Of a DNA stretch of 64,000 nt, positions 12,051 through 21,111 are shown piece by piece (positions within the stretch are counted from its first letter, which is position 1; every line of letters begins with the position of its first letter). A program made the position numbers and the translations under genes. The notes below the pieces were generated by a model. The model saw nothing but the letters and a program-made list of their open reading frames with translations. It was not told where the DNA came from and searched no databases. This DNA is from Streptomyces sp. NBC_00249 (GTDB lineage: Bacteria > Actinomycetota > Actinomycetes > Streptomycetales > Streptomycetaceae). The stretch lies in the NCBI RefSeq assembly GCF_026342355.1, contig NZ_JAPEMV010000005.1, positions 1 to 64,000 on the forward strand. Reading direction: 5' to 3'.

Positions 12051-13176
12051 CGGGGACCTCCATCTCGATCGTGGTGCCCGTACCGGGCTCCGAGCGGACC
12101 TCCAGCCGGCCCCCGGCCCCGCTCGCGCGGTCGCGCATGGAGACCAGGCCGAGGTGGCGGCCCGCGGTGCGGACGGTGGAGGGGGAGAAGCCCCGGCCCC
12201 CGTCCCGTACGCGCAGCAGGGCGCCGCCGCCCGGGGTCCGGGCGAGGGTGACCTCGACGCGGTCCGCCCCGGAGTGGCGCAGGGCGTTGTGGAGGGCTTC
12301 CTGGGCCACCCGCAGCAGGGCCTCCTCCTGGGAGGCGGGCAGGGCCCGTACGCCGTCGCAGGTGAAGGTGACGTGTGCGGAGTGGGCGCGGTCCAGGACG
12401 CGGACGTGGTTGCGCAGGGTGGCGACGAGGCCGTCCTCGTCGAGCGCGGCGGGGCGCAGCTCGGTCACGGCGGCGCGGAGCTCGTCGGCGGCCTCGGCGG
12501 CCAGGGCGGCGACCTGCTGGAGTTCCCCCTTGGCCCGGTCCGGGTCACGGTCGACGAGGGTGGCGGCGGCCTGGGCGGTGAGGCGCAGGGAGAACAGCTT
12601 CTGGCTGACGGCGTCGTGCAGCTCGTGGGCGAGCCGGGAGCGCTCCTCTGCGATGGTCAGCTCGCGGCTGCGCTCGTAGAGGCGGGCGTTGGTGAGGGCT
12701 ATGGCGGCGTGCTGGGCGAGGAGGGAGAGGAGTTCCTCGTCCTCGTCGGTGAAGCCGAGCGGTCCCCTCTTGTTGGCGAGGAAGAGGGCGCCGAGGGTGT
12801 CCTCGCCGTCCCTGATGGGCAGGCCGAGGAAGTCGGACATCTCGGGGTGGGCGGCGGGCCAGCCTCCGAAGCGGGGGTCCTCGCGTACGTCGGCCAGTCG
12901 CTGGGGGCCGTCCTGGTGGAGCATCGCGGCGAGGATGCCGTGCTGGCGGGGCAGGGGGCCGATGGCCCGCCACTGCTCCTCGGTGATGCCGTCGACGACG
13001 AACTGGGCGAAGCCCCCGTGGTCGTCCGGGACGCCCAGGGCCGCGTACTCGGCGTCCAGCAGTTCCCGGGCCGAGACGACGATGGTGCGCAGGACGTCCT
13101 TGACCTCCAGCCGGCGGCTCATGGCGAGCAGCGCGGTGCTGACGGCCGCCAGTCCCGTACAGGGTCCGTTGTGCAT
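12043..13176 (-). CDS. GAF-domain sensor histidine kinase (HisKA_3 type)
   Basis: About 377 residues: an N-terminal GAF sensor domain (roughly 10-165), a HisKA_3 dimerisation domain with the phospho-accepting histidine in LAHELHDAVSQ (about residue 187), and a HATPase domain with the N-box EALHNALRHSGA and G-box DGGRGF. There are no transmembrane segments, so it senses an intracellular signal. It phosphorylates the response regulator encoded by the overlapping next gene. I use ATG 13176 (MHNGPCTGL), where similarity begins; the frame extends to a GTG at 13338, but the extra 54 residues are proline-rich low complexity without a ribosome-binding site. Confidence 0.9.
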   Translation of the reverse strand: MHNGPCTGLAAVSTALLAMSRRLEVKDVLRTIVVSARELLDAEYAALGVPDDHGGFAQFVVDGITEEQWRAIGPLPRQHGILAAMLHQDGPQRLADVREDPRFGGWPAAHPEMSDFLGLPIRDGEDTLGALFLANKRGPLGFTDEDEELLSLLAQHAAIALTNARLYERSRELTIAEERSRLAHELHDAVSQKLFSLRLTAQAAATLVDRDPDRAKGELQQVAALAAEAADELRAAVTELRPAALDEDGLVATLRNHVRVLDRAHSAHVTFTCDGVRALPASQEEALLRVAQEALHNALRHSGADRVEVTLARTPGGGALLRVRDGGRGFSPSTVRTAGRHLGLVSMRDRASGAGGRLEVRSEPGTGTTIEMEVPGG

Positions 13177-13674
13177 GGGGTCACCGTACCGGCGGCCCTG
13201 ACCTGCGGGATCGGGCCTTTGACCTAGGTCCGGGGCCGGTGCGGGGTCGGGCGGAGGGAGGGGGTGGGGGCCCGTCGTCCCCGCCTTGAGGAGGAGGGCG
13301 CGGGGGGCGGAGTCGTCCTCCGGGCGGAGATCGGTCACACTCGGCGTTGCTGTTGCAACTCTGAGTGAGACTGTTACGTGGCCGATGTGAGCCCCGGCAT
13401 AGGACGCACATCACTTACGAAGCTGCCTAGTGGACGTGTAAAGGCCCTGTCAGTGCGGGCGCACCTAGCGGCTGGGGTGGAAACGGGGGCACGGCGGGGG
13501 GCCGTGATCCACTAAGCGGCATCGTATGTCACACCTTTGCCACAGGATTTTGCCGCAGCTAAGAATGTCGACGTCGCACAGCGCCGCAGGGTCCCGGATC
13601 CTCGCGGCGCTCGCTGCGGCCACCGCCCCCGGATTCCCCACGGGGGCGCCCCCGTCGAAGAGGTTGCCCACGCC
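13177..13674. other. Divergent intergenic region, kinase / transglycosylase genes
   Basis: About 500 bases between two divergent genes. The first 160 bases may code for an N-terminal extension of the kinase. The rest has no gene. A possible promoter for the transglycosylase gene is TTGCCA at about 13535 with TAAGAAT 17 bases further on, but the -10 is imperfect. I looked for the conserved cores of the c-di-AMP (ydaO) riboswitch that precedes several Streptomyces wall-hydrolase genes and did not find them. Confidence 0.5.
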
Positions 13675-14319
13675 ATGTCTGCTTCCAGCACTCCCGGTCA
13701 CAGTCGTCTGACGAAGGCACACAAGCTGTCCATCGCCGGTGTCGCCACGCTCGGCGCCGCCGCCCTCGCCTTCTCGCTCGTCCCGGCCGGCGCCGCCCCC
13801 GCCGCCGAGGCCGGGACGGCCGTGGCCTTCGCCCCCGTGGCGTGGAGCCAGTCGGTGCAGCAGAACCTCAGCGCGCAGCACGTCGTCGCGGACAAGAAGG
13901 CCAAGGACACCGCCAAGGCGAAGGCCGAGGCCGACGCGAAGAAGGACCGCGAGCAGAAGCAGGCGGCGAGCCGTTCCGCGGCCCGCACCCCCGTCTTCGC
14001 GAACAACCTCGACGGCTGGATCAAGGAAGCCCTCTTCATCATGAAGAAGGAGGGCATCCCGGGCTCGTACGCCGGCATCCACCGCAACATCATGCGTGAG
14101 TCGAGCGGCAACCCCCGTGCGATCAACAACTGGGACATCAACGCCCAGAACGGCATCCCGTCGAAGGGCCTGCTCCAGGTCATTCCGCCGACCTTCGCGA
14201 CGTACCACGTCAAGGGCACCAAGTTCGACCTGTACGACCCCGTCGCGAACATCGTCGCCGCGTGCAACTACGCCGCCGACCGCTACGGCTCGATGGACAA
14301 CGTGAACAGCGCCTACTAG
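13675..14319 (+). CDS. Secreted transglycosylase SLT-domain protein
   Basis: A 214-residue exported protein. A signal peptide with a positive N-region and hydrophobic core (about 12-42, ending PAGAAPA) is followed by a Lys/Ala-rich linker (about 70-105) and a C-terminal SLT domain (about 115-200): IMRESSGNP holds the catalytic glutamate, followed by GLLQVIPPTF. It probably cleaves peptidoglycan glycan strands during growth or sporulation. ATG 13675 has GAAGAGG upstream and leads directly into the signal peptide; the longer open frame from 13537 is not supported. It ends in a strong hairpin terminator. Confidence 0.92.
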   Translation: MSASSTPGHSRLTKAHKLSIAGVATLGAAALAFSLVPAGAAPAAEAGTAVAFAPVAWSQSVQQNLSAQHVVADKKAKDTAKAKAEADAKKDREQKQAASRSAARTPVFANNLDGWIKEALFIMKKEGIPGSYAGIHRNIMRESSGNPRAINNWDINAQNGIPSKGLLQVIPPTFATYHVKGTKFDLYDPVANIVAACNYAADRYGSMDNVNSAY

Positions 14320-14345
14320 GCCTCGCACGACACAGACCCCCCATG

Positions 14346-14389
14346 CGCCTCAGGGCGGCCCCCGGAGTTCCGGGTGCCGCCCTGAGGCG
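14346..14389. terminator. Strong hairpin terminator between convergent genes
   Basis: A 14-bp arm CGCCTCAGGGCGGC pairs with its complement, with a further CCCGG/CCGGG stem inside. It serves the transglycosylase gene and probably also the convergent ABC transporter gene. Confidence 0.85.
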
Positions 14390-14427
14390 TTCGTGCGTTC
14401 CGGCGGACCCGAGGGCCGCCGGGCGGG

Positions 14428-16935
14428 TCACTTGCGCATGACCTCGGGCTCGTGGCGGCGCAGCAGGCGCGCCACCAGGAAGCCGCAGGCGACGCCCATG
14501 AGCACCAGGATGGTGATGTCGAGGGTCCACTGGCCGACCGTGGCGTCCCAGAGCGGGTCGGTGTTGGTCGGGTTGTCGTGGTCCCACGGCGGCATGAGCC
14601 TGCCGAGGTTCAGCGTGGTGCCGGCGGCGGCGACGGCCCAGCGGGAGGGCATCAGCCAGGCGAACTGCTCCAGGCCCGGGGAGTCGTACACCTGGAAGAG
14701 GATGCCGGTGAACACGACCTGGATGATCGCGAACATGACCAGCAGCGGCATGGTCTTCTCGGAGGTCTTCACCAGCGAGGAGATGACCAGGCCGAACATC
14801 ATCGAGGTGAAGCCGAGCGCCAGGACCGACAGGCAGAGCTCGACGGCCGGCGGCATGATCAGGCCCTCGGCGGGCAGCTCGCGCGGGAAGAAGCCGATCC
14901 CGCAGATGACCACGGCCTGGATGGCCGTGATGAGGCCGAGGACGATCACCTTCGACATGAGGTACGCGGACCGGGACAGGCCGGTCGCGCGTTCCCGCTC
15001 GTAGATGACGCGTTCCTTGATCAGCTCACGGACCGAGTTGGCGGCGCCCGAGAAGCACATGCCGACGCAGATGATCAGCATGATCGTGCCGGCGTCGCCG
15101 TTGAAGCGCGACGGCGGCGTGGGGGGCGCGAGGCCGAAGCTCGCGGGGATGACCGTGGAGACCACGCCCAGGACCGCCGGGAGGATCAGCATCAGGGCCA
15201 TGAAGCCCTTGTCGGACGCGATCACCGAGAGGTAGCGGAAGATCAGCGTGAACAGCTGCGAAGCCCAGGCCTGCGGCTTCGGCGGGTTCATCTGCTGCGG
15301 CGAGGGCATCGCGACGGACTGCGGGGCGACCGCGTCGAGGTCGGCGGCGTACAGCTGGTAGTGCTGCGAGCCCTTCCAGCGGCCGGCCCAGTCGTAGTCG
15401 CGGTAGTTCTCGAAGGCGGAGAACACGTCGGCCCAGGTGGTGTAGCCGAAGAAGTTCAGCGCGTCGTCCGGCGGGCCGAAGTAGGCGACGGACCCGCCCG
15501 GGGCCATGACCAGCAGCTTGTCGCAGAGGGCCAGCTCGGCGACGGAGTGGGTGACGACCAGGACGGTACGGCCGTCGTCGGCGAGGCCGCGCAGCAGCTG
15601 CATGACGTCGCGGTCCATGCCCGGGTCGAGGCCGGAGGTCGGCTCGTCCAGGAAGATCAGCGACGGCTTGGTGAGGAGCTCCAGGGCCACGGACACGCGC
15701 TTGCGCTGACCACCGGAGAGCGCGGTGATCTTCTTGTCCTTGTGGATGTCGAGCTTGAGCTCGCGCAGCACCTCGTCGATGCGTGCGGCGCGCTCGGACT
15801 CGGCGGTGTCGCCGGGGAAGCGGAGCTTGGCGGCGTACTTCAGGGCCGTGCGGACCCGCAGCTCCTTGTGGAGGATGTCGTCCTGCGGGACGAGGCCGAT
15901 GCGCTGTCGGAGTTCCGCGAACTGCTTGTACAGGTTGCGGTTGTCGTACAGCACGTCGCCCTGGTCGGCGGGCCGGTAGCCGGTGAGCGCCTTCAGGAGC
16001 GTGGACTTGCCGGAGCCGGAGGGGCCGATGACGCCGATCAGCGACTTCTCCGGGACGCCGAAGGTGACGTCCTTGAGGATCTGCTTGCCGCCGTCGACCG
16101 TGACCGTGAGGTGGCGGGCCGAGAAGGAGACGTCACCGGTGTCGACGAACTCTTCCAGCCGGTCGCCGACGATCCGGAAGGTGGAGTGGCCGACGCCGAC
16201 GATGTCGTTCGGACCGAGCAGCGCGCTGCCGGACTTGGCGAGGGGCTGACCGTTGACGTAGGTGCCGTTGTGGCTGCCGAGGTCGTGGATCTCGAACCGG
16301 CCGCCGGGCATCGAGCGGAACTCGGCGTGCAGGCGGGAGACCTGGAGGTCGGAGACCACCAGCTCGTTCTCCAGCGCACGGCCGATGCGCATGACGTGAC
16401 CCAGCGAGAACTGGTGGAACGTCGTCGGGCTGCGGTGGTCGCTGTACGCGGGGGCCCCGGACTGCACGGGACCGCCCTGCTGCGGGGGCACGTACGGCTG
16501 CTGCTGCGGCTGGTGCTGCGGCGGCTGCTGCTGTGCCTGGTGGTGCTGCTGGTCCCAGGCGGGCTGCTGCTGCTCCTGGTAGGCAGGAGCGGCCTGCTGC
16601 TGTGCCTGCGCGGCCGGGGCCTGGTACGCCGGCTGCGGCGCGGCGGCAGCGCTCAGATTCAGCCGCGGACCGTCCGTCGCGTTGCCCAGGTGCACCGGCG
16701 TGCCGGCCATGAGCTCGGTCTGCTGGACCCGCGCGCCGTGCACGTAGGTGCCGTTGGTGCTGCCGTGGTCCTCGATGCTCCAACCGCGTCCGTTCCAGCT
16801 GATGGTGGCGTGCCGCCACGACACCCTGGCGTCATCGATCACCACGTCTCCCTGGGGATCGCGCCCCAGCGAGTACGACCTGGACGGATCGAGCGTCCAG
16901 GTCCTTCCATTCAATTCCAGTACGAGTTCCGGCAC
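14428..16935 (-). CDS. ABC transporter with two N-terminal FHA domains (ABC-2/ABCG type)
   Basis: An 835-residue fusion: FHA domain 1 (about 1-95; LGRDPQGDVVIDDARVSWRH), a Gln/Pro-rich linker (about 100-165), FHA domain 2 (about 180-265; IGRALENELVVSDLQVSRLHAEF), an ABC ATPase (about 275-500; Walker A GPSGSGKST, signature LSGGQRKR, Walker B LIFLDEPTSGLD) and an ABC-2 membrane domain with about six helices (590-830). The layout matches Mycobacterium Rv1747, whose FHA domains bind phosphothreonines made by Ser/Thr kinases and so control export. Substrate here is unknown. The GTG start at 16935 directly opens the first FHA domain. No Ser/Thr kinase gene is adjacent. Confidence 0.95.
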   Translation of the reverse strand: MPELVLELNGRTWTLDPSRSYSLGRDPQGDVVIDDARVSWRHATISWNGRGWSIEDHGSTNGTYVHGARVQQTELMAGTPVHLGNATDGPRLNLSAAAAPQPAYQAPAAQAQQQAAPAYQEQQQPAWDQQHHQAQQQPPQHQPQQQPYVPPQQGGPVQSGAPAYSDHRSPTTFHQFSLGHVMRIGRALENELVVSDLQVSRLHAEFRSMPGGRFEIHDLGSHNGTYVNGQPLAKSGSALLGPNDIVGVGHSTFRIVGDRLEEFVDTGDVSFSARHLTVTVDGGKQILKDVTFGVPEKSLIGVIGPSGSGKSTLLKALTGYRPADQGDVLYDNRNLYKQFAELRQRIGLVPQDDILHKELRVRTALKYAAKLRFPGDTAESERAARIDEVLRELKLDIHKDKKITALSGGQRKRVSVALELLTKPSLIFLDEPTSGLDPGMDRDVMQLLRGLADDGRTVLVVTHSVAELALCDKLLVMAPGGSVAYFGPPDDALNFFGYTTWADVFSAFENYRDYDWAGRWKGSQHYQLYAADLDAVAPQSVAMPSPQQMNPPKPQAWASQLFTLIFRYLSVIASDKGFMALMLILPAVLGVVSTVIPASFGLAPPTPPSRFNGDAGTIMLIICVGMCFSGAANSVRELIKERVIYERERATGLSRSAYLMSKVIVLGLITAIQAVVICGIGFFPRELPAEGLIMPPAVELCLSVLALGFTSMMFGLVISSLVKTSEKTMPLLVMFAIIQVVFTGILFQVYDSPGLEQFAWLMPSRWAVAAAGTTLNLGRLMPPWDHDNPTNTDPLWDATVGQWTLDITILVLMGVACGFLVARLLRRHEPEVMRK

Positions 16936-17165
16936 TCCAGCCCCACTTAAGTCCCCCGAGAATCCCCCTGACGTCAGGGAGTCTAGGGATGGCGAACATC
17001 CGGGGGAACTATTTCAGGCCTGCGGCCACATGTGGAATCGGGGCCTTCCCGGGGCGTCTACGTCTGCCCGTTGACGGGGTCGAAAGTCACCCGGAGAGTG
17101 AGATAGGGGACTTCTCGACCGGCGGTCCCGTCGATTACCGCTCGGTAGGTATCGGGGGTCACCTC

Positions 17166-18722
17166 ATGCGCCGCATTCGCCCGGGGAACGTGCTGCTGTC
17201 CGGGATCGCCGCCGTGGGGTGGTCGGTCGCCGCCATGGCGGGGGTGGCCGCGCTGGGGCTGCGGCTGCTGGGCGCGGACGCGGCGGGCGGCTCCCTCGGG
17301 GCGATGACCGCGGCCGTGGTGGTGCTGGCGTCGGGGGGCTCGGTGACCCCGTCCGGCGACCTGACGGTCCTCGGGGTGGCCGGGGCGGAGGCGGAAACCT
17401 CACTGGACGTGCGCCCTTTGGGGGTGGCGCTGGTCGGGGCGCTGGTGCTGGCGCGGATGTTCCTGCGCTCGCTGCCGGCCGGGGCGCGCGGGGGCGAACT
17501 CGCGGCGCGGGCCGCCGTGGTGGGGGCGCTGTTCACCGGTACGGCGGGGGCTCTGGCGTGGGCCGGGCACGACGTGGTCACCCTCGACGGGGCGCGGCTG
17601 CCGCTACCGCTGCCGCGGACCCCGGCCCGGGTGGAGGTCCCGGGGATCGGGGACATCGGCGGGCTGCTGCCGGACCGGGTCGGGGAGCTGCTCCCGGTGC
17701 GGGCGCGGATCGGGTTCTCGGCGGAGCTCGGGCCGACGCTCGTGGGCGCCGCGGTGTGGGTGACGGTGGTGCTGGCGCTGGCCCTGCTGGTCTCGCGGCG
17801 CGGTCCGGCGGCGTGGGCGCGGCCAGACGGCCTAGGGCCCGCGGTGTCGGCGGTGGTGGCCGCGCTGCTGGTGGCGGTGGCGGCCGGGCTCGCCGCGGCG
17901 GGCTGGGCCGCCGCCGGGGACGCGCGTCCGGGGCGGGTGGCGGGGGCGGCGCTGCTCGGGGGGCCGAACGGGAGCTGGCTGGGGGTGCTGCTGGGGCTGG
18001 GCGTGCCCTTCGAGGGGCGGGCCACGGGGCGGTTCGGGCCGCTGGTGCCGGATCCGCTGGACGCGCTGCTGGGGGCGGCGGAGCGGGAGCCGGTGACGGT
18101 GGCCCGGCTCGCGGAGTACGAGGGGCGGCTCTGGCTGCTGGCGGCGGGAGCGGGAGCGCTGCTGCTGTACGCGGGGGTACTGGCGGCCGTACGGGCCCCC
18201 GGGCGCGGGATCCTGCACTGCGCGGGGTGGCTCGCCGCCGTGACGGGGGTGGCGCTGGCGGGGCTGGTACGGCTGACGGACCTGTCGGCCGGGGCCTCGC
18301 TCGCGGTCCTGGGGGTGGACACGGTGGACACCCGGGTGGAACTGCACGGCAACCCGTGGACCGCACTGCTCCTGGGCGCGGCCTGGGGCGCGGCGGCGGG
18401 CGCGGCGGGCTGGACCCTGACCCGCACCCTGGGCCCCCGCCACCGGGCGAACCCCCCGGAACCGGCCCGGCAGGGGCGGACCCGACCGGGGCCGGACCGG
18501 CCGGGGCGGGACCTGCCCGGCGCGGGTTCCGGGCCGCCGGGGCACGGGGCGGAGCCCGACGGCTCCTGGGACGTGACGGTCACCGGCATCCCGCCGAGGC
18601 CCCGCCGCCCCGCCGGGGGCGGGCCTGCGCACCGGCCGCCCTTCACCCCGCCTCCCCCACCGGGAACCCCGCCACCACCGAAACCCCAGGCCCCTCCACC
18701 ACCGCCGCGGGAGCCTTCGTAG
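17166..18722 (+). CDS. Streptophobe family membrane protein
   Basis: A 518-residue very hydrophobic protein with many (about 8-10) Ala/Gly/Leu/Val transmembrane helices up to about residue 430 and a long Pro/Arg-rich cytosolic-looking tail (about 430-518, ending in poly-Pro). It fits the streptophobe family, a Streptomyces-limited group of integral membrane proteins with no known function. I chose ATG 17166 with GGGGGT about 8 bases upstream; the open frame extends to 16989, but those 59 residues are not membrane-like. It is divergent from the FHA-ABC gene, and both could share a regulatory region of 230 bases. Confidence 0.82.
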   Translation: MRRIRPGNVLLSGIAAVGWSVAAMAGVAALGLRLLGADAAGGSLGAMTAAVVVLASGGSVTPSGDLTVLGVAGAEAETSLDVRPLGVALVGALVLARMFLRSLPAGARGGELAARAAVVGALFTGTAGALAWAGHDVVTLDGARLPLPLPRTPARVEVPGIGDIGGLLPDRVGELLPVRARIGFSAELGPTLVGAAVWVTVVLALALLVSRRGPAAWARPDGLGPAVSAVVAALLVAVAAGLAAAGWAAAGDARPGRVAGAALLGGPNGSWLGVLLGLGVPFEGRATGRFGPLVPDPLDALLGAAEREPVTVARLAEYEGRLWLLAAGAGALLLYAGVLAAVRAPGRGILHCAGWLAAVTGVALAGLVRLTDLSAGASLAVLGVDTVDTRVELHGNPWTALLLGAAWGAAAGAAGWTLTRTLGPRHRANPPEPARQGRTRPGPDRPGRDLPGAGSGPPGHGAEPDGSWDVTVTGIPPRPRRPAGGGPAHRPPFTPPPPPGTPPPPKPQAPPPPPREPS

Positions 18723-18840
18723 CGGCCGGGCCGCCCGGACCCCCACCGCCACGACCCGGCCGGGGTGGCGTGGCCGCACGGCCGGAGGGCTCGGGCGTTC
18801 AAGAGGTGGGACGGGGGTCGGGGCGCGGGGGTGGGGAAGA

Positions 18841-18846
18841 TACGGT
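18841..18846 (+). promoter_or_regulatory. -10 hexamer TACGGT near the serB start
   Basis: TACGGT ends nine bases before the ATG at 18856 and abuts an in-frame GTG at 18847. No clear ribosome-binding site is present, so a leaderless or near-leaderless serB mRNA is likely. Confidence 0.4.
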
Positions 18847-18855
18847 GTGGGCACC

Positions 18856-20055
18856 ATGAGCGCATCGCAGACCTCCGACGTCCCCACCCTCCTCGTCAAG
18901 ATCTTCGGCAAGGACCGTCCCGGGATCACCGCCGGGCTGTTCGACACCCTCGCCGCCTACTCCGTCGACGTCGTCGACATCGAGCAGGTCGTCACCCGTG
19001 GCCGCATCGTCCTGTGCGCCCTCGTCACCAAGCCGGCCGGCGGCTCCGAGGGCGAGCTGCGGGCGACCGTCCACAGCTGGGCCGAGTCGCTGAAGCTGCA
19101 GGCCGAGATCCTCTCGGGCACCGGCGACAACCGGCCCCGCGGCAGTGGCCGTTCCCACGTCACCGTGCTGGGGCACCCGCTCACCGCCGAGTCCACCGCC
19201 ACCATCGCCGCGCGGATCACCGCCGCCGGCGGCAACATCGACCGTATCTTCCGGCTCGCCAAGTATCCGGTGACGGCCGTCGAGTTCGCCGTGTCCGGTG
19301 TCGAGACGGAGCCGCTGCGCACCGCCCTGGCGCTGACCGCCGCGCAGATCGGCGTGGACGTGGCCGTGGTGTCGGCGGGGCTGCACCGGCGGGCGCAGCG
19401 GCTCGTCGTCATGGACGTGGACTCGACCCTGATCCAGGACGAGGTCATCGAGCTGTTCGCCGCGCACGCGGGCTGCGAGGCCGAGGTCGCCGAGGTGACC
19501 GAGCGGGCGATGCGCGGGGAGCTGGACTTCGAGCAGTCCCTGCACGCCCGGGTGGCGCTGCTGGAGGGGCTGGACGCCTCGGTGGTGGACAAGGTCCGCT
19601 CCGAGGTGCGGCTGACCCCCGGGGCCCGGACCCTGATCCGGACCCTGAAGACGCTCGGCTACCAGGTGGGTGTGGTCTCGGGCGGGTTCACGCAGGTGAC
19701 GGACGACCTGCGGGAGCGGCTGGGGCTGGACTTCGCCTCGGCGAACACCCTGGAGATCGTCGACGGGAAGCTGACCGGCAAGGTCACCGGCGAGATCGTG
19801 GACCGGGCGGGCAAGGCCCGGCTGCTGCGCCGCTTCGCCGCCGAGGCCGGGGTCCCGCTGGCCCAGACGGTGGCGATCGGTGACGGCGCCAACGACCTGG
19901 ACATGCTGAACGCGGCCGGGCTGGGCGTGGCCTTCAACGCCAAGCCGGTGGTCCGCGAGGCCGCGCACACCGCCGTGAACGTGCCGTTCCTGGACGCGGT
20001 GCTGTACCTGCTGGGCATCACCCGCGAAGAGGTCGAGGCCGCCGACCTGGCCTGA
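18856..20055 (+). CDS. serB: Phosphoserine phosphatase SerB
   Basis: A 399-residue enzyme with two N-terminal ACT regulatory domains (about 10-85 and 95-170) and a C-terminal HAD hydrolase (about 180-385). HAD motif I MDVDSTLIQDE has the nucleophile D187 and acid D189; motif II is VVSGGFTQV; motif IV is GDGANDLDML. It hydrolyses O-phosphoserine to serine, the last step of the phosphorylated serine pathway. The ACT domains suggest feedback by serine or another amino acid. ATG 18856 starts the family sequence; an in-frame GTG three codons earlier is possible. A large GC hairpin follows. Confidence 0.96.
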   Translation: MSASQTSDVPTLLVKIFGKDRPGITAGLFDTLAAYSVDVVDIEQVVTRGRIVLCALVTKPAGGSEGELRATVHSWAESLKLQAEILSGTGDNRPRGSGRSHVTVLGHPLTAESTATIAARITAAGGNIDRIFRLAKYPVTAVEFAVSGVETEPLRTALALTAAQIGVDVAVVSAGLHRRAQRLVVMDVDSTLIQDEVIELFAAHAGCEAEVAEVTERAMRGELDFEQSLHARVALLEGLDASVVDKVRSEVRLTPGARTLIRTLKTLGYQVGVVSGGFTQVTDDLRERLGLDFASANTLEIVDGKLTGKVTGEIVDRAGKARLLRRFAAEAGVPLAQTVAIGDGANDLDMLNAAGLGVAFNAKPVVREAAHTAVNVPFLDAVLYLLGITREEVEAADLA

Positions 20056-20065
20056 CGGCGGGTAC

Positions 20066-20106
20066 GTACGAGCCCGGGGGCGGGCCGGGCCCGCCCCCGG
20101 GCGTAC
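20066..20106. terminator. Bidirectional terminator, serB / sixA
   Basis: GCCCGGGGGCGGG pairs with its complement (20072-20102), extended by GTACG/CGTAC flanks. It sits between convergent genes. Confidence 0.8.
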
Positions 20107-20110
20107 GCGG

Positions 20111-20632
20111 TCAGTGTTCCTTCGGCGTCCAGAAGTCCAGCAGGGTGCCCACCCCGTGCTCGACGGACTTCCACGTGCCGGTGAAGGAGACGACGGCCAG
20201 CGCGGCGGTCGGGAAGCCCGTACGGGTCATCCGTGCCAGGGTGTCGCCCTCGGCCCGCCGGGAGAGGGCGTCGGCGAGGGCGTGCATGCCGGGGTTGTGA
20301 CCGATGACGAGGAGGTCGGACACCTCGTCGGGGGTCTCGTTCAGCAGGGCGATGAGCTCGCCCAGCGAGGCGTCGTAGAGCCGCTCCTCGTAGAGGGTCT
20401 TCGGCCGGTACGACAGCTCCTGGACGGCGAGCTTCCAGGTCTCCCGGGTGCGGGCGGCGGTGGAGCAGAGGGCCAGGTCGAAGGTGATGCCGGTCTCGGC
20501 CAGCTTCAGTCCGACGGCGGGCGCGTCCTTGCGGCCGCGTTCCGCCAGCGGGCGGTCGTGGTCGGACACCTGGGGCCAGTCGGCCTTGGCGTGCCGGAGG
20601 AGGGCGATCCTGCGGGGTGTGTCGGCGCTCAT
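20111..20632 (-). CDS. SixA-type histidine phosphatase
   Basis: A 173-residue histidine-phosphatase-superfamily protein with the catalytic RH motif LLRHAKADW (H14), LCSTAARTRETW and the second histidine in VIGHNPGMH. SixA removes phosphate from phosphohistidine, for example on PtsO/NPr or HPt domains; the target in Streptomyces is unknown. ATG 20632 follows GGGAG; the open frame runs much further upstream but that part is an Arg/Pro-rich shadow. It is convergent with serB. Confidence 0.9.
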   Translation of the reverse strand: MSADTPRRIALLRHAKADWPQVSDHDRPLAERGRKDAPAVGLKLAETGITFDLALCSTAARTRETWKLAVQELSYRPKTLYEERLYDASLGELIALLNETPDEVSDLLVIGHNPGMHALADALSRRAEGDTLARMTRTGFPTAALAVVSFTGTWKSVEHGVGTLLDFWTPKEH

Positions 20633-20721
20633 GGCTCCCAGCTTCGCATGAAACGAGCCATGGGGCGCAGGGTGTTGGGGCACCGCCGCCCGGGGGTGCG
20701 GCGCACCCCGGCGCACGCGGG

Positions 20722-20952
20722 TCAGCCGACGGCGCGCAGCAGCTGCTGGGTGTAGTGGACCAGTCCCGCGGCCTCGCCGGTGGCGGCCTGGGCCTGGCCC
20801 GAGCCGGCGAGGAGCAGCAGGAGCAGGCCGAAGGCGAGGGCGGGCAGGGCCAGCGCCCACCAGTGCAGCCGGGTGTTCGCGCCGGTGCCGGCGGACGCGC
20901 GGCGGCGGCGCGCCGGGGCGGCGTGGGACGGGGTGTGCGTGGGGGCCGACAT
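20722..20952 (-). CDS. Small single-pass membrane protein, unknown
   Basis: A 76-residue protein. It has a basic Ala/Pro/Arg-rich N-terminus (about 1-28), one strong transmembrane helix (LHWWALALPALAFGLLLLLLAG, about residues 29-50) and a short C-terminal part (VHYTQQLLRAVG). I do not recognise a family. ATG 20952 is set by GGAGG eight bases upstream. It is 89 bases upstream of sixA and co-oriented with it. Confidence 0.7.
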   Translation of the reverse strand: MSAPTHTPSHAAPARRRRASAGTGANTRLHWWALALPALAFGLLLLLLAGSGQAQAATGEAAGLVHYTQQLLRAVG

Positions 20953-21111
20953 GGCCGCCTCCGGGAGTGTGCGGGTGGGACTGGCTCGCTGCTTCGAATC
21001 TATGGATCCGAGGCGGCGGTGCCCATCCGGGGCACACCCCACTGCACCCTGAACCTGGCCCCCTAGGGGATGGTGGGGTTATCCCCCCACCGGCCGGATG
21101 CCCGCCCGGCG

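Noticed and set aside
13340..13674. c-di-AMP (ydaO) riboswitch upstream of the transglycosylase gene
   Set aside because: The conserved GGGTGAA and CCGAAnCCG cores were not found.
14452..16950. 832-codon open frame antisense to the FHA-ABC gene
   Set aside because: It is a high-GC shadow frame; the opposite strand has clear FHA, ABC and membrane motifs.
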